Origin: Solirubrobacter soli DSM 22325
GTDB taxonomy: Bacteria; Actinomycetota; Thermoleophilia; Solirubrobacterales; Solirubrobacteraceae
DNA length: 64,000 bases
Direction of reading: 5' to 3'
Assembly: GCF_000423665.1 (NCBI RefSeq)
Contig: NZ_AUIK01000024.1
Coordinates: 1 to 64,000, forward strand
Shown here piece after piece: positions 15,410 through 24,691 of this stretch (positions are counted from its first letter, which is position 1; each line of letters begins with the position of its first letter). The notes beneath the pieces were generated by a model. It did not search any database. It was given only the letters and a program-made list of their open reading frames with translations, and was not told where the DNA came from. Made by a program: the position numbers and the translations under genes.

Positions 15410-15573
15410 GGCGACCACATAGGGTCGCGTGCGGGTCGGCCAGAACGCTTGGGACGCCGCCCATTGCCGCCACGTGGCGTCTCCAAACGCACTCTGGACG
15501 AATGTTGGACAGCGTTCGGCGTTAAGAGTTGCGACCCTGGCTCTGTCCTAGCCAGACCCTTCCGGAGGCAGCG

Positions 15574-15903
15574 ATGCCGACCCTGCACCTCCCCGCCGCT
15601 CACACAGACACGGACGTCGCCCTCGCCACCGAGGTGGCGCACGTGGTCGGCAGTCACGAGCTCTACGTGACGTGGACGCACGGCGAGGGCCCGGGCCTGA
15701 TCCCGGAGGTCGAGACGCTGACGCCGGACGAGATCCAGGCCGCCGCGATCTCCCCGTTCGCCGAGGTCGTCGTCGCCATGGTGCAGAGCATCTCGGCGAT
15801 CTGGAACGCGATCATCCGCCCGCCGAGCACCCGCGCTGAACTCCCCGCGCCGCGCGACGACCGCCGCGCACCTCGCTCGGCGGACGCCGAGCCACGTCCT
15901 TAG
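15574..15903 (+). CDS. hypothetical protein
   Basis: 109 aa. GGAGG sits 7 nt before the ATG, so translation from here is well supported. The protein starts MPTLHLPAAHTDTDVALATE and has a mid-region helix FAEVVVAMVQSISAIWNAI; the C-terminus is Arg/Pro-rich. No domain recognised. It is divergent from addB, and its stop overlaps the convergent AbiEi/DUF559-like gene by 4 bp. Confidence 0.65.
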   Translation: MPTLHLPAAHTDTDVALATEVAHVVGSHELYVTWTHGEGPGLIPEVETLTPDEIQAAAISPFAEVVVAMVQSISAIWNAIIRPPSTRAELPAPRDDRRAPRSADAEPRP

Positions 15904-16763
15904 CGCACTCCCGCCGCGCGTAGCCGCTTGGCCACCCGCCCCGGGTTGCCCAGCTCCGCGCTGCTGAACCGCAGCACCCGTTCGCCAGCCGCCTCGAGCT
16001 CGGCCTGCCGTTCCATGTCGTCGCGCCGCGCGAGCGGGTCGTCGTGCCATTCGCGGCTGTCGACCTCGACGATCAGCCGCAGGTGCGGCCAGTAGAGGTC
16101 GGGATACACCGTCCGCCCCGCCAGGCGGTACGGCGGGTTCGAAAGCGGAGGCTCGAACCCGAGCCCGACCACCAGGTCATACGCACGGTCCTCCAGCGGG
16201 CTCCGGGTTGGGACGGCTCCGAGATCGACGATCGAACGCGGCAGCCGCTCGAGCTCGGCGGCGTTGAACCTTGCCGCGCGCAGCGCCCGTTTGACGACGT
16301 CGTCGCTCTCCACGCGCCGAAGATCGATGATCGTCCGCAGCTTCGGCGTGACCGGGATGCCCTTGAGCACCTCGCGCTCGATCCGCTCACTGCGGTGGGC
16401 CTTGATACGAGGGTGCGCGTGCTTGGTCGGCGCCGTGATCTCGAACGGGCGCCCGTCCCACTTCACGAGCGCCCGCAACGCCGCGGCGGAGTAGTGCGAC
16501 AGCACGGCCAGCTTCCCGCACGCCTTGACCGCCGCGAGGAACCGCCCCTCGACCGCGATGTTGTGGTGGCCCCACGCGAACACCGCGCGGTAGAGCGGGT
16601 GGAGGATGCCCCGCCCGACCCGTGTTCGGATCGCCTGCGCCGATAGTCCGACGTCGATCAGCTCGTCGTAGTGCAGGACGCCCCACTGTCCGGCGGCGAG
16701 TCGGGCCGCGCGGGCGTCGGGACTGGTCTCTGAGCGTTGCTGTGCAGTGTTTGGCGACCACAT
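15900..16763 (-). CDS. AbiEi-like winged-helix / DUF559 endonuclease-fold protein
   Basis: 287 aa. The N-terminal part resembles an AbiEi antitoxin-like winged helix (AAGQWGVLHYDELIDVGLSA, GILHPLYRAVFAWGH). The C-terminal domain is DUF559/Vsr-like, with YPDLYWPHLRLIVEVDSREWH where Asp, Glu and Asp could form a nuclease site. Such single-gene proteins are frequent in actinobacterial chromosomes. No AbiEii-type toxin gene lies beside it, so a toxin-antitoxin or phage-defence role is not supported by context. Confidence 0.75.
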   Translation of the reverse strand: MWSPNTAQQRSETSPDARAARLAAGQWGVLHYDELIDVGLSAQAIRTRVGRGILHPLYRAVFAWGHHNIAVEGRFLAAVKACGKLAVLSHYSAAALRALVKWDGRPFEITAPTKHAHPRIKAHRSERIEREVLKGIPVTPKLRTIIDLRRVESDDVVKRALRAARFNAAELERLPRSIVDLGAVPTRSPLEDRAYDLVVGLGFEPPLSNPPYRLAGRTVYPDLYWPHLRLIVEVDSREWHDDPLARRDDMERQAELEAAGERVLRFSSAELGNPGRVAKRLRAAGVR

Positions 16764-16813
16764 GGCCGCAGCATCGCGCCGCGGCCTGTGACGGATCTAC
16801 ACCGCTTTGTGAC

Positions 16814-19033
16814 TTAAGCGGCCTGGGACTGTGCCGACTCTGCGGACTCGGTCGCCTCGGCCGACTGCGGCTCGTCAGGCGGCTTGGCGCCCTCGCGGGC
16901 CCAGGGCTCGTCGAACTCGACGCGCCACTTGCCGTCCTCGGTCTGCATCAGCGCGAGCTTGGCGCGGAACGAGCGGCCGGAGCGGCCCTTGAAGCCGGTG
17001 ACCGGCTTCTCCGTCCGTCCACGCGAGATCAGCTCGCGGGCCACGGCGGGCGGCAGGGTCTTGCCCGCCTTGAGCTTCCAGATGACGAAGCCGCAGCCCG
17101 GGTCCTCGCGGCCCCAGCAGGAGAAGCCCTTGCGGTTCTCGACGATGTCGTGGCCGCAGACCGGGCACGGGCCGAGGTTCTGCCGCGGGATGCGGATGTC
17201 CTTGAGCTTCTCGTCGAGCGTGGTGACCGTCGCGCCGGCGAACTCGGCGATGTCGGCCATGAAGCGCTCGCGTGGTTCCGAGCCCTGCTCGATCTTCGAC
17301 AGCCGCGATTCCCAGTCGCCGGTCAAGGACGGCGACGTCAGCGCGTGGTCGTCGAGGAGCCGGATGACGCCGAGGCCCTTCTCGGTGCAGACCAGGGAAC
17401 GTCCGTCGCGCTCGACGTAGCCGACGTCGATCAGCCGCTCGATGATCGCGGCGCGGGTCGCGGGGGTGCCGATGCCCGAGTCCTTCATGGCCTCGCGCAG
17501 CTCCTCGTCGTCGAGGTCCTTGCCCGCGGTCTCCATCGCGGCCAGGAGCGAGGCGTCGCTGTAGCGCCTCGGCGGCTGGGTGATCTTCTCCTCCGAGCCG
17601 ACCTTCTCGACGCTGACGGCCTCGCCCTGCGTGAGCTTGGGGAGGGTCTGATTGTCGCCCTCGTCGGAGTCGGACTTCTGCTCCTCGAGCTGGCCGTACA
17701 CGCCGCGCCAGCCGGCCTCCAGCAGCACGCGCCCGGTGGTGCGGAACACGTGCTCGAGCACCGTGGTCTCCAGCCGCGTGTTCTCGAACACGGCCTCCGG
17801 GTGGAAGACGGCCAGGAAGCGCCGGACGACCATGTCGTACACACGCCGGTCGTCGTCGCTGAGCTTGTCGACCTTGTGGTCCGAGTTCGTCGGGATGATC
17901 GCGTGGTGGTCGGTGACCTTGGCGTCGTTGATCACGCGGCCCAGCGGCAGCACGTCCAACGACCGCACGTACGCGGCCGCCTTGGCGTACTCCGGGAAGG
18001 ACCCGACGACGCCCGCGATCGGCTTGATCTCGCCGATCATGTCCGACGGCAGGAAGCGCGAGTTCGTACGCGGATACGTGAGCACCTTGTGCTCTTCGTA
18101 CAGACGCTGCGCCGCCGCCAGCGTGCGCCGCGCGGAGAAGCCGTAGCGGGTGTTCGCCTCACGCTGCAACGACGTCAGGTCGTACAGCAGCGGCGCCTTC
18201 TCGCGGCGGGTCGTCTTCTCGAGCTTGGTGATCGTGCCCGCGCCGCCGCGCACGGCATCGACGATCGCCTCCGCCTCCGCGGCGGTCTTGAGCCGCGGCT
18301 GCGAGCCCGCGTGGTAGCGGCCCGCATAGGTCCGCGGGTCGTCGACGGTCTCGAACGTCGCGTCGACCAGCCAGTACGGCTCCGGGACGAACGCGCGGAT
18401 CTCCTCCTCGCGCCGCGCGATGATCGCCAGCGTCGGCGTCTGCACCCGCCCGAGCGACACCGCGCCGTCGAACGAGGAGCGCAGCCGGATCGTCGCCGCC
18501 CGCGTCGCGTTCATGCCGACGATCCAGTCCGCCTCCGAGCGCGACCGCGCGGCCTGCTCGAGCAGGTCGAACTCCGAGGCCGGCCGGAGCGCCGCGAACG
18601 CCTCCTTGATCGCCTTCGCCGTCATCGAGGAGAGCCAGAGCCGCTGCACGGGCTTCTTGGCGCCCGCCTTCTCGAACGTCCACGCGAAGATCAACTCGCC
18701 CTCGCGCCCGGCATCGCAGGCATTGATGACCACGTCGACGTCGTCGCGCTTGAGCATGCGCGTGATGACGGTCATCTGCTTGCGGGAGCGCTCGTCGCGG
18801 ACCACGAGCTTGAAGCGGTCCGGCACGATCGGCAGATCGGCCATGCGCCACTTCTTGTACTTGGCGTCGTATTCGTCCGGCTCAGCGAGCTGCACGAGGT
18901 GGCCGACCGCCCACGTGACGACGTGCGAGTCGGACTCGAGGTACCCCTCGTGCTTGGCGAAGGCGCCCGGGAGCGCCTTGGTCAGGTCGCGTCCGACGGA
19001 CGGCTTCTCGGCGATGACGAGTGTCTTGCCCAT
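16814..19033 (-). CDS. topB: DNA topoisomerase III (type IA)
   Basis: 739 aa. Relaxes or decatenates DNA through a 5'-phosphotyrosyl intermediate. TOPRIM signature VINACDAGREGELIF (about residue 105), catalytic tyrosine in VLTYPRTNSRFLPSD, and DSGIGTPATRAAIIERL. The C-terminus has one four-Cys zinc motif (CPVCGHD...CWGREDPGC) and a repeat domain ending before an Ala/Glu/Ser tail. The start MGKTLVIAEKPSVGRDL is typical of TopB. No Shine-Dalgarno sequence; marP stops 20 bp upstream, so the two probably share a transcript. Confidence 0.95.
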   Translation of the reverse strand: MGKTLVIAEKPSVGRDLTKALPGAFAKHEGYLESDSHVVTWAVGHLVQLAEPDEYDAKYKKWRMADLPIVPDRFKLVVRDERSRKQMTVITRMLKRDDVDVVINACDAGREGELIFAWTFEKAGAKKPVQRLWLSSMTAKAIKEAFAALRPASEFDLLEQAARSRSEADWIVGMNATRAATIRLRSSFDGAVSLGRVQTPTLAIIARREEEIRAFVPEPYWLVDATFETVDDPRTYAGRYHAGSQPRLKTAAEAEAIVDAVRGGAGTITKLEKTTRREKAPLLYDLTSLQREANTRYGFSARRTLAAAQRLYEEHKVLTYPRTNSRFLPSDMIGEIKPIAGVVGSFPEYAKAAAYVRSLDVLPLGRVINDAKVTDHHAIIPTNSDHKVDKLSDDDRRVYDMVVRRFLAVFHPEAVFENTRLETTVLEHVFRTTGRVLLEAGWRGVYGQLEEQKSDSDEGDNQTLPKLTQGEAVSVEKVGSEEKITQPPRRYSDASLLAAMETAGKDLDDEELREAMKDSGIGTPATRAAIIERLIDVGYVERDGRSLVCTEKGLGVIRLLDDHALTSPSLTGDWESRLSKIEQGSEPRERFMADIAEFAGATVTTLDEKLKDIRIPRQNLGPCPVCGHDIVENRKGFSCWGREDPGCGFVIWKLKAGKTLPPAVARELISRGRTEKPVTGFKGRSGRSFRAKLALMQTEDGKWRVEFDEPWAREGAKPPDEPQSAEATESAESAQSQAA

Positions 19034-19053
19034 TTCGCGCCGGGAGGGTAGCG

Positions 19054-20199
19054 CTAGCCCGTGCAAGGGCCGGTCGAAACACCGCCCGAGGACTTCGCCC
19101 GCTCGAGCGCGGAACGCACGATCGCGTTGGGTACGCCGAAGCCCCCGCGGGGTCCGGAGGTGGTCGCCGCGAACACCGTCGTGACCACCCGGCCTTCGGA
19201 GTCGACCATCGGCCCGCCGGAGTTCCCGGACCGCACCGCGCCGCGCAGCGACGTGATCGAGCGACGCACCGGCCCCTGGCCGTACGCGTCCTGCGTGATC
19301 ACCTCGCGCGTGGCCCCGATCCGCCCCGCCCGCACGTCGTAGGGGCCGTTGCCGGGGAAGCCCAGGATCGCCGCCGAGGTGCCGGACTTGGGCGTGGAGA
19401 CGACCGACAGGGCGTCCGCCTTCAGACCAGGTACGCGCAGGATCGCCAGGTCGTTCTTGGGGTCGAAGGAGACCGCCTGGGCGTCGAGACCAGGTTGGCG
19501 CCCTCGCAGCAGCACCCGCGTGTCCTTCTGGCCCGCGACGACGTGCGCGTTGGTGACCACGAGCTCGGGCGCGACGACCCAGCCGGAGCCCTCGACGCCG
19601 AGGCCGCACGCGTTGCCGAGGATCTTCACGACCGACGCGGCGGCGGCGACGACGCCCGGCGCGCGGGCGATCGACGCGGTCGGCGCCGGCACCCGCGCCT
19701 CCGGACCGTCGATGCGCGGGAACGGGTCCAGGCGGGCGAGCGCCTCGATCAGCCCGCTCGACGGCGGCAGCGCCGTGTTCAAGTGCTGGAGGATCGTCGA
19801 GCGCTGGACCTCGCGCCGCGCGTCGCCGCCGTTGGCGAGCGCGAGCGCGCCCAGCACCCACACGATCCCCAGTCCCACGACCGCGGTCAGCACGGCGCCC
19901 AGGGCGCCGTCCACCGCGGTCGCGGCAGGCGATCGCACCCGCCCGCGCAACCGGGCGCCCACCCCCTCGAACCCGAGCGCGAAGACCATTCCCGCGATCA
20001 GCGCTCCGACCAGGCCGAACGCGGGCGACCAGGGGGAACGCCGGCCCTCGTCGAGCAGCAGCGGCCCGAGGCGCGTGCCCACGTACGCGCCCACGGCGAA
20101 GCCGAGCAGCGCGAGCGCCCCGGCGACGAACCCCTGCGCCCAGCCGAAGAGCGCCAACAGCAGCACGACGCCCACGATCAGCCAGTCGATCCCCGTCAC
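19054..20199 (-). CDS. marP: MarP-like membrane serine protease (CvpA domain plus trypsin-like domain)
   Basis: 381 aa from a GTG. The N-terminal CvpA-like domain has about four transmembrane helices (MTGIDWLIVGVVLLLALFGW and onward). It is followed by a periplasmic chymotrypsin-fold protease with His in VTNAHVVAG, Asp in DPKNDLAILRV and Ser in RSGNSGGPM. This is the architecture of mycobacterial MarP, which protects against acid and oxidative stress by cleaving a cell-wall hydrolase. A penicillin-binding protein gene is divergent, about 40 bp away, fitting an envelope role. Confidence 0.9.
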   Translation of the reverse strand: MTGIDWLIVGVVLLLALFGWAQGFVAGALALLGFAVGAYVGTRLGPLLLDEGRRSPWSPAFGLVGALIAGMVFALGFEGVGARLRGRVRSPAATAVDGALGAVLTAVVGLGIVWVLGALALANGGDARREVQRSTILQHLNTALPPSSGLIEALARLDPFPRIDGPEARVPAPTASIARAPGVVAAAASVVKILGNACGLGVEGSGWVVAPELVVTNAHVVAGQKDTRVLLRGRQPGLDAQAVSFDPKNDLAILRVPGLKADALSVVSTPKSGTSAAILGFPGNGPYDVRAGRIGATREVITQDAYGQGPVRRSITSLRGAVRSGNSGGPMVDSEGRVVTTVFAATTSGPRGGFGVPNAIVRSALERAKSSGGVSTGPCTG

Positions 20200-20240
20200 G
20201 TAGCACCGAGCGTACCGGCGGCCACGTACGATCCTTTCCG

Positions 20241-21962
20241 TTGACCAGCAGTAGGCCCCGCCCGCGCACTCGGCGACGACGGCATGCGATCGCCGATCCT
20301 CGCCGCTTCGCCCCGATCGCGGCAACGGCGCTCGCCGCCCTGGCCGCCGGGGTCGTGATCGGCGCCCGCCACGTGCCGGACGAACGCAAGACCGCGACGG
20401 CGTTCGCCCGTGCGTGGGAACGCGGCGACCAGAACGCGATGTACGCGCTGCTCAGCGACGCCGCCAAGAAGCGCACGACCCCGCAGCGGCTGCAGCGCAC
20501 CTACAAGCAGGCCGCGGACACGCTGACGCTGGAGAAGGTCCATGTCGGGCGGGTCGTCGGCGACAAGACGATCCCGATCGCCCTCGAGACCCGCATCTTC
20601 GGGACGCTGAGGGGCAACCTGACGCTCCCGATGGGCGAGCGCAAGGACGCGGGCCCCGGCATCGACTGGCGCGCCGAGCTCGTCTACCCCGGGCTGCGGC
20701 GCGGAGAGAAGCTGCGGCGCGAGACCTCGCTCCCCGCACGAGCCACGATCGAGGCGCGTGACGGCACCCCGCTGGCCAAGGGCCCGGATCGCGTGTCCGA
20801 CCTCGGACCGATCGCGTCGGACCTCGCGGGCACGATCGGCCCGGCGCCGGAGACCCGCACGGCCGAGCTCGAGGCGCGTGGCGTCCCCGCCGGCGCGACC
20901 GTCGGCCTGACCGGCCTGGAGCGCGAGTTCGACGAGCGGCTGACCGGCACGCCCGGCGGCATCCTGTTCGCCGGCAAGCGCGTGCTGGCCAACGTCAAGC
21001 CCAAGGCCGGCAGCGCCGTCCGGACGACGATCGACCCGAAGATCCAGCAGGCCGCGGTGAACGCGCTCGCGGGCCGCTACGGCGGGATCGCGGTCGTCCG
21101 CCCGGACAACGGCGAGGTGCTCGCGCTGGCCGGGATCGCCTCCAGCGCGCCGCAGCCGCCCGGCTCGACGTTCAAGATCGTGACGCTCGCGGGCGTCCTG
21201 CAGAACAAGATCGCCAAGCGCAAGTCGACGTACCCGGTCCAGAACGCGGCGACGATCGAGGGCGTCGAGATCCAGAACGCCAACGGCGAGTCCTGCGGCG
21301 GCTCGCTGGAGATCTCCTTCGCGCACTCCTGCAACAGCGTCTTCGCGCCGCTGGGCGCCAAGCTCGGCGCGGAGAAGCTGGTGAGCACCGCCGAGAAGTT
21401 CGGCTTCAACGAGGAGCCGCCGATCGCCGGCGCCGCCCGCAGCACGATTCCCGCCGCGGCCGAGATCGGCGACGACCTCGCCGTCGGCTCGTCGGCGATC
21501 GGCCAGGGCAAGGTCCTCGCGACGCCGCTGCAGATGGCGACCGTGGCCGGCGCGATCGGCAACGACGGCGTGCGCGCGCACCCGACGCTGCTCAAGGGCG
21601 CCGACCCGCAGACCGTGCGCGCCGCGTCGGCGGCCGTCGCCCGCACGATCAAGAGCTACATGCGCACGGTCGTCACCGACGGCACCGGCGGCGCCGCGGC
21701 GCTGGACGGCATCAAGGTCTCCGGCAAGACCGGCACGGCGGAGCTGCGCACCACGGTCAAGGAGGAGCCGCCGCCCGAGGTGACCGACCCCAACCAGCCA
21801 CCGCCCGAGAACGACACCTCCGACACCGACGCCTGGTTCGTCGCGTTCGCGCCCTACCGCAACCCGTCGATCGCGGTCGCGGTGATGCTCGTCGGCCAGG
21901 GCGCCGGAGGCGACACCGCCGCTCCCGCGGCGGGCGCCGTCCTCAAGGCCGCCCTGACCTAG
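20241..21962 (+). CDS. penicillin-binding protein, transpeptidase (PBP2/PbpA-like)
   Basis: 573 aa from a TTG. After a short basic cytoplasmic tail and one transmembrane anchor (IAATALAALAAGVVIGA) comes an NTF2/MecA-N-like domain (TATAFARAWERGDQNAMYAL), a dimerisation-like linker, then the transpeptidase domain. All three active-site motifs are present: STFK (in PPGSTFKIV), SCN (in HSCNSVF) and KTG (in VSGKTGTAE). It would cross-link peptidoglycan outside the membrane. Its end overlaps the convergent lipoprotein gene by 4 bp. Confidence 0.92.
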   Translation: MTSSRPRPRTRRRRHAIADPRRFAPIAATALAALAAGVVIGARHVPDERKTATAFARAWERGDQNAMYALLSDAAKKRTTPQRLQRTYKQAADTLTLEKVHVGRVVGDKTIPIALETRIFGTLRGNLTLPMGERKDAGPGIDWRAELVYPGLRRGEKLRRETSLPARATIEARDGTPLAKGPDRVSDLGPIASDLAGTIGPAPETRTAELEARGVPAGATVGLTGLEREFDERLTGTPGGILFAGKRVLANVKPKAGSAVRTTIDPKIQQAAVNALAGRYGGIAVVRPDNGEVLALAGIASSAPQPPGSTFKIVTLAGVLQNKIAKRKSTYPVQNAATIEGVEIQNANGESCGGSLEISFAHSCNSVFAPLGAKLGAEKLVSTAEKFGFNEEPPIAGAARSTIPAAAEIGDDLAVGSSAIGQGKVLATPLQMATVAGAIGNDGVRAHPTLLKGADPQTVRAASAAVARTIKSYMRTVVTDGTGGAAALDGIKVSGKTGTAELRTTVKEEPPPEVTDPNQPPPENDTSDTDAWFVAFAPYRNPSIAVAVMLVGQGAGGDTAAPAAGAVLKAALT

Positions 21963-22507
21963 AGGTCGAGGTCGACCACGCCCGTGGTCGCGCCGTCCTG
22001 CTCGATCTCGAGCTTGAGCGGGCGGTTCTGGAGCGAGTCGGTGGGGAGCTTGAAGAGGATCAGCGAGCCCTGGATCGGACCGCTTGAAGCGGCCGTGTCG
22101 GGCGTCGGCAGCACCTGCGAGTGCTGCAGCTCGATCGGCTCGTAGGCGAACGGACTCGACGCGTCCAGCACCACGGGGGTGAACTTGTTGCCCTCGGTGT
22201 CGACGATCGTGAACTTCGTCGTCGGCGTCAGCGGGCCGCCCGAGTAGTTCTTGACGCGCATCCAGACGCCGAACCAGATCTCGTCGCCGGGCAGATCCGG
22301 GGCCGTGCCCGTGGGGAGGCCCTCGAGGTACTGCTTGTCCTCGACGTCACCTGGATTCAGGAAGCGCGACAACTGGACCTGGTAGGTCAGGCCGCCGACG
22401 TCGACGTAGACGCCCTCGGTCTCAGCCTCGGTGTGGACCGCTTCCTTGTCCCCGCAGCCGGCGAAGAACGCGGCGACGAAGAACAGCAGAACGAGCTTGC
22501 GAAACAT
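21959..22507 (-). CDS. lipoprotein with DUF4352-like domain
   Basis: 182 aa. Lipoprotein signal: MFRKLVLLFFVAAFFAGCGD, with the lipidated Cys at residue 18. The mature part looks like an extracellular immunoglobulin-like domain: WFGVWMRVKNYSGGPLTPTT then KFTIVDTEGNKFTP, a pattern seen in DUF4352 proteins. Ligand unknown. It would be processed by Lgt, encoded at 30139-30870. Confidence 0.8.
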   Translation of the reverse strand: MFRKLVLLFFVAAFFAGCGDKEAVHTEAETEGVYVDVGGLTYQVQLSRFLNPGDVEDKQYLEGLPTGTAPDLPGDEIWFGVWMRVKNYSGGPLTPTTKFTIVDTEGNKFTPVVLDASSPFAYEPIELQHSQVLPTPDTAASSGPIQGSLILFKLPTDSLQNRPLKLEIEQDGATTGVVDLDL

Positions 22508-22519
22508 GGGCGGCGGAGG

Positions 22520-23014
22520 TTACAGCCCGCCGACGGTGGCGCGCTTGCCGCGGTCGAGATCCTCCTCGAGGATCGACTGCATGCGACGCAGGCCCTTGCG
22601 CAGCCCGCGCTTCATCCAGGCCCGCCGACGCAGGACCGCCGCGAGGAACTTGTCCGTGGCCATGTTGACCTCGGCCTCGGTCGTCACCTCGACCTGGGTG
22701 GCGTGGCCGGACGGCGAGAGCGTCCAGGTCGTCCAGGTCTTGTTGCGGTTGAACTTGCCCGAGCGACCGGCGGCGACGATCTTGTACGGCCGCTGGACCT
22801 CGATGAAGGTCATGTCGCCCCAGCCGAAGCGATCCAGCGGCGCGTCGATCTTGAAGCGCGCGCCCGCGCCCCGCCCGACGGAGTCCACCCGGGTCAGCCG
22901 CCACTCCTTGAGGTAGTGGTCGGAGAACTCCTGGTGGTTGGCGATGTCCGCCAGGTAGTCGAAGACCTCCTCACGAGGCCGGTCGATCAAGACGTTCGCG
23001 GTGACAGGGTCCAT
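22520..23014 (-). CDS. SRPBCC (START-like) family protein
   Basis: 164 aa. Pattern of a polyketide cyclase/SRPBCC fold: an N-terminal strand TANVLIDRPREEVFDYLADI, then HYLKEWRLTRVDSVGRGAGA, TWTLSPSGHATQVEVTTEAE and a long C-terminal helix rich in Arg/Lys. The ATG at 23014 (MDPVTANVL) was chosen since it begins at the first strand. Likely binds a hydrophobic ligand; substrate unknown. Probably cotranscribed with the lipoprotein gene 12 bp downstream. Confidence 0.82.
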   Translation of the reverse strand: MDPVTANVLIDRPREEVFDYLADIANHQEFSDHYLKEWRLTRVDSVGRGAGARFKIDAPLDRFGWGDMTFIEVQRPYKIVAAGRSGKFNRNKTWTTWTLSPSGHATQVEVTTEAEVNMATDKFLAAVLRRRAWMKRGLRKGLRRMQSILEEDLDRGKRATVGGL

Positions 23015-23037
23015 TTCGACCGCGGAGAATAGTGCAG

Positions 23038-23235
23038 CTACGCGGCGAAACGGCGCTTCACGGTCAGCTCGTACTCGCTGGAGTGCACCTTCTCGCTCCG
23101 CTGCGGCTCGTCGCGGCGCAGCGGCTTGCACAGCTCGCAGACCATCCGCTCGTCGAAGAAGTACACGGTCTCACCCACGAGCGGCGTGCGGTGGCAGCCC
23201 TCGCAGCCCTCGCGGGCGCCGGCCAGCGCTCGCAT
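23038..23235 (-). CDS. small zinc-ribbon protein
   Basis: 65 aa. Two CxxC pairs (CEGC about residue 11, CELC about residue 33) with spacing of a treble-clef or zinc-ribbon fold: EGCEGCHRTPLVGETVYFF then DERMVCELCKPLRRDEP. The ATG at 23235 was chosen because conservation-like sequence begins there. Role unknown, possibly a regulatory or protein-interaction module. It lies 23 bp upstream of the SRPBCC gene and probably heads that operon. Confidence 0.7.
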   Translation of the reverse strand: MRALAGAREGCEGCHRTPLVGETVYFFDERMVCELCKPLRRDEPQRSEKVHSSEYELTVKRRFAA

Positions 23236-23434
23236 GCTCGATCGGACGAAAGAAAGTTCTGGAGGTCCGAAGGGTTTGAGAACCGAGAGCTGGGGCATGA
23301 CCCCGGAATTCGGCGGGGGTTCGCGGGACCCTGCCGGTGCAACCGCGGGCCCATTTGGGGTCGCAACCCCACCCGCATGGCTTTATGCTTCCTGAGCGGA
23401 GGGGTCGTCGGACCCAGGGAGGAAAGCTGTCTTG

Positions 23435-23890
23435 ATGGACCCACGATTCGACCATGACGCCCAGACCACCGGCACCTTGCCCGGTATCGGTTCGGGCGCG
23501 CTCAGCTCCCGGCCCGAGCCTCCGGCTTGGCTGGAAGAGGCGAGATCGGGTCTCGGGACCCCCGGGCGCTATCTCGCCTACGAGCAGGACTCGCGGATCG
23601 TCGTCGTCCCGGTGAGCCGCGAATGGACGCGGATCGGCCGGTCTTTGGCGGCCGACATCCGCTTCGATGACGCCACCGTCTCGCGCCGTCACGCCCTCGT
23701 CGCCAACGAGGAGGGCGGGGTTCGCGTGCTGGACGATCGCTCCCTCAACGGCATCGTGGTCAATGGCCGCCGTGTCGAGTGGAGCCCGCTGATCGACGGC
23801 GATGAGCTCGTGATCGGCCGCCACACCCTGTACTACCTGGACACTGTGTCCACACCCACACTCGCCCGCCCGAAAGCGCTGGCCGAGTAG
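23435..23890 (+). CDS. FHA-domain protein
   Basis: 151 aa. The C-terminal FHA domain (about residues 50-135) has TRIGRSLAADIRF, VSRRHALV and NGIVVNGRRV, the phosphothreonine-binding signature residues. The N-terminal 45 residues are disordered and could carry a phosphosite. GGGAGGAAAG precedes the ATG. A weak SigB-like site (GTTT, 15 nt, GGGGCA, near 23270) lies upstream. It is followed 16 bp later by a ParA-like gene, suggesting one operon that also includes the response regulator. Confidence 0.88.
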   Translation: MDPRFDHDAQTTGTLPGIGSGALSSRPEPPAWLEEARSGLGTPGRYLAYEQDSRIVVVPVSREWTRIGRSLAADIRFDDATVSRRHALVANEEGGVRVLDDRSLNGIVVNGRRVEWSPLIDGDELVIGRHTLYYLDTVSTPTLARPKALAE

Positions 23891-23906
23891 CTAATGTGCG
23901 GCCGCG

Positions 23907-24677
23907 ATGGCCGCAGACACGATCGCGGTCCTGTCGCTCAAGGGCGGCACGGGCAAGACCACGACCGTCCGCACGCTGGCCGACGTGCTCAGGCGCGTCG
24001 GCCTCGACGTGCTCGCGGTCGACCTCGACCCGCAGGGCAACCTGTCGGACTACTTCGACGTCCCGCCGGACGCGTCGCCCAGCGTGGCCGACGTCCTGTC
24101 GGGCGACGCGAAGCTCAAGGACGCGGTCTACGACGGCGGGATCGTCCCCGCCACGCTGAACCTGGCCGAGGTCGAGCGGTCGCTGAGCGGCAAGATGGGC
24201 CGCGAGGTCGTGCTCAAGAAGGCGCTCAAGGACGCCCGCAAGCAGCACGACGTGATCCTGATCGACTGTCCGCCGGCGCTCGGCCTGCTGACCGTCAACG
24301 GACTCGTCGCCGCCGACTGGGCGATCGTCTCCTCGGAGGCGCAGTACTTCGCGCTGCAGGGCGTCAACGGCGCCCTGGAGGTCATCGAGCAGGCCCGCGA
24401 GTACTACAACGACGACCTGCAGGTCCTCGGCGTGCTGATGAACATCGCCGACATGCGGACCAAGCACTCCAAGGACGCCTACGAGCAGCTGCGGGAGGCG
24501 TTCGGCGAGCGGGTGTTCGAGACCGTGATCCGCTCCTCGATCGCCTACGCCGAGTCCGCGGAGAAAGCGTTGTCAATTCTTGATTACCGGCCAGATCTGG
24601 GCGCCGACTACGAGGCGCTGGCGGCCGAGGTGCTGGACCGAATCGGGCGCATAGACGCTCGCGCCAGACTCGCCTAG
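23907..24677 (+). CDS. ParA/Soj-like ATPase
   Basis: 256 aa. Deviant Walker A LKGGTGKTTTVRTLAD at the N-terminus, Walker A' VDLDPQGNLSDYF and Walker B VILIDCPPALG are all intact. No ParB gene lies beside it (the ParB-like protein at 3734 is 20 kb away), so it may be an orphan ParA or MinD-type positioning ATPase rather than the chromosome-segregation ParA. It sits between FHA and response-regulator genes with short gaps (16 and 14 bp). Confidence 0.9.
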   Translation: MAADTIAVLSLKGGTGKTTTVRTLADVLRRVGLDVLAVDLDPQGNLSDYFDVPPDASPSVADVLSGDAKLKDAVYDGGIVPATLNLAEVERSLSGKMGREVVLKKALKDARKQHDVILIDCPPALGLLTVNGLVAADWAIVSSEAQYFALQGVNGALEVIEQAREYYNDDLQVLGVLMNIADMRTKHSKDAYEQLREAFGERVFETVIRSSIAYAESAEKALSILDYRPDLGADYEALAAEVLDRIGRIDARARLA

Positions 24678-24691
24678 ACTGGAAGCGGTCA

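Noticed and set aside
15900..16763. AbiE toxin-antitoxin or phage-defence system
   Set aside because: No AbiEii nucleotidyltransferase or other defence gene is adjacent; such solitary AbiEi/DUF559 proteins are common in these genomes.
19034..20500. Upstream extension of topoisomerase III reading antisense or out of frame with marP
   Set aside because: The standard TopB start MGKTLVIAEKPSVGRD is at 19033, and marP occupies the upstream region in another frame.
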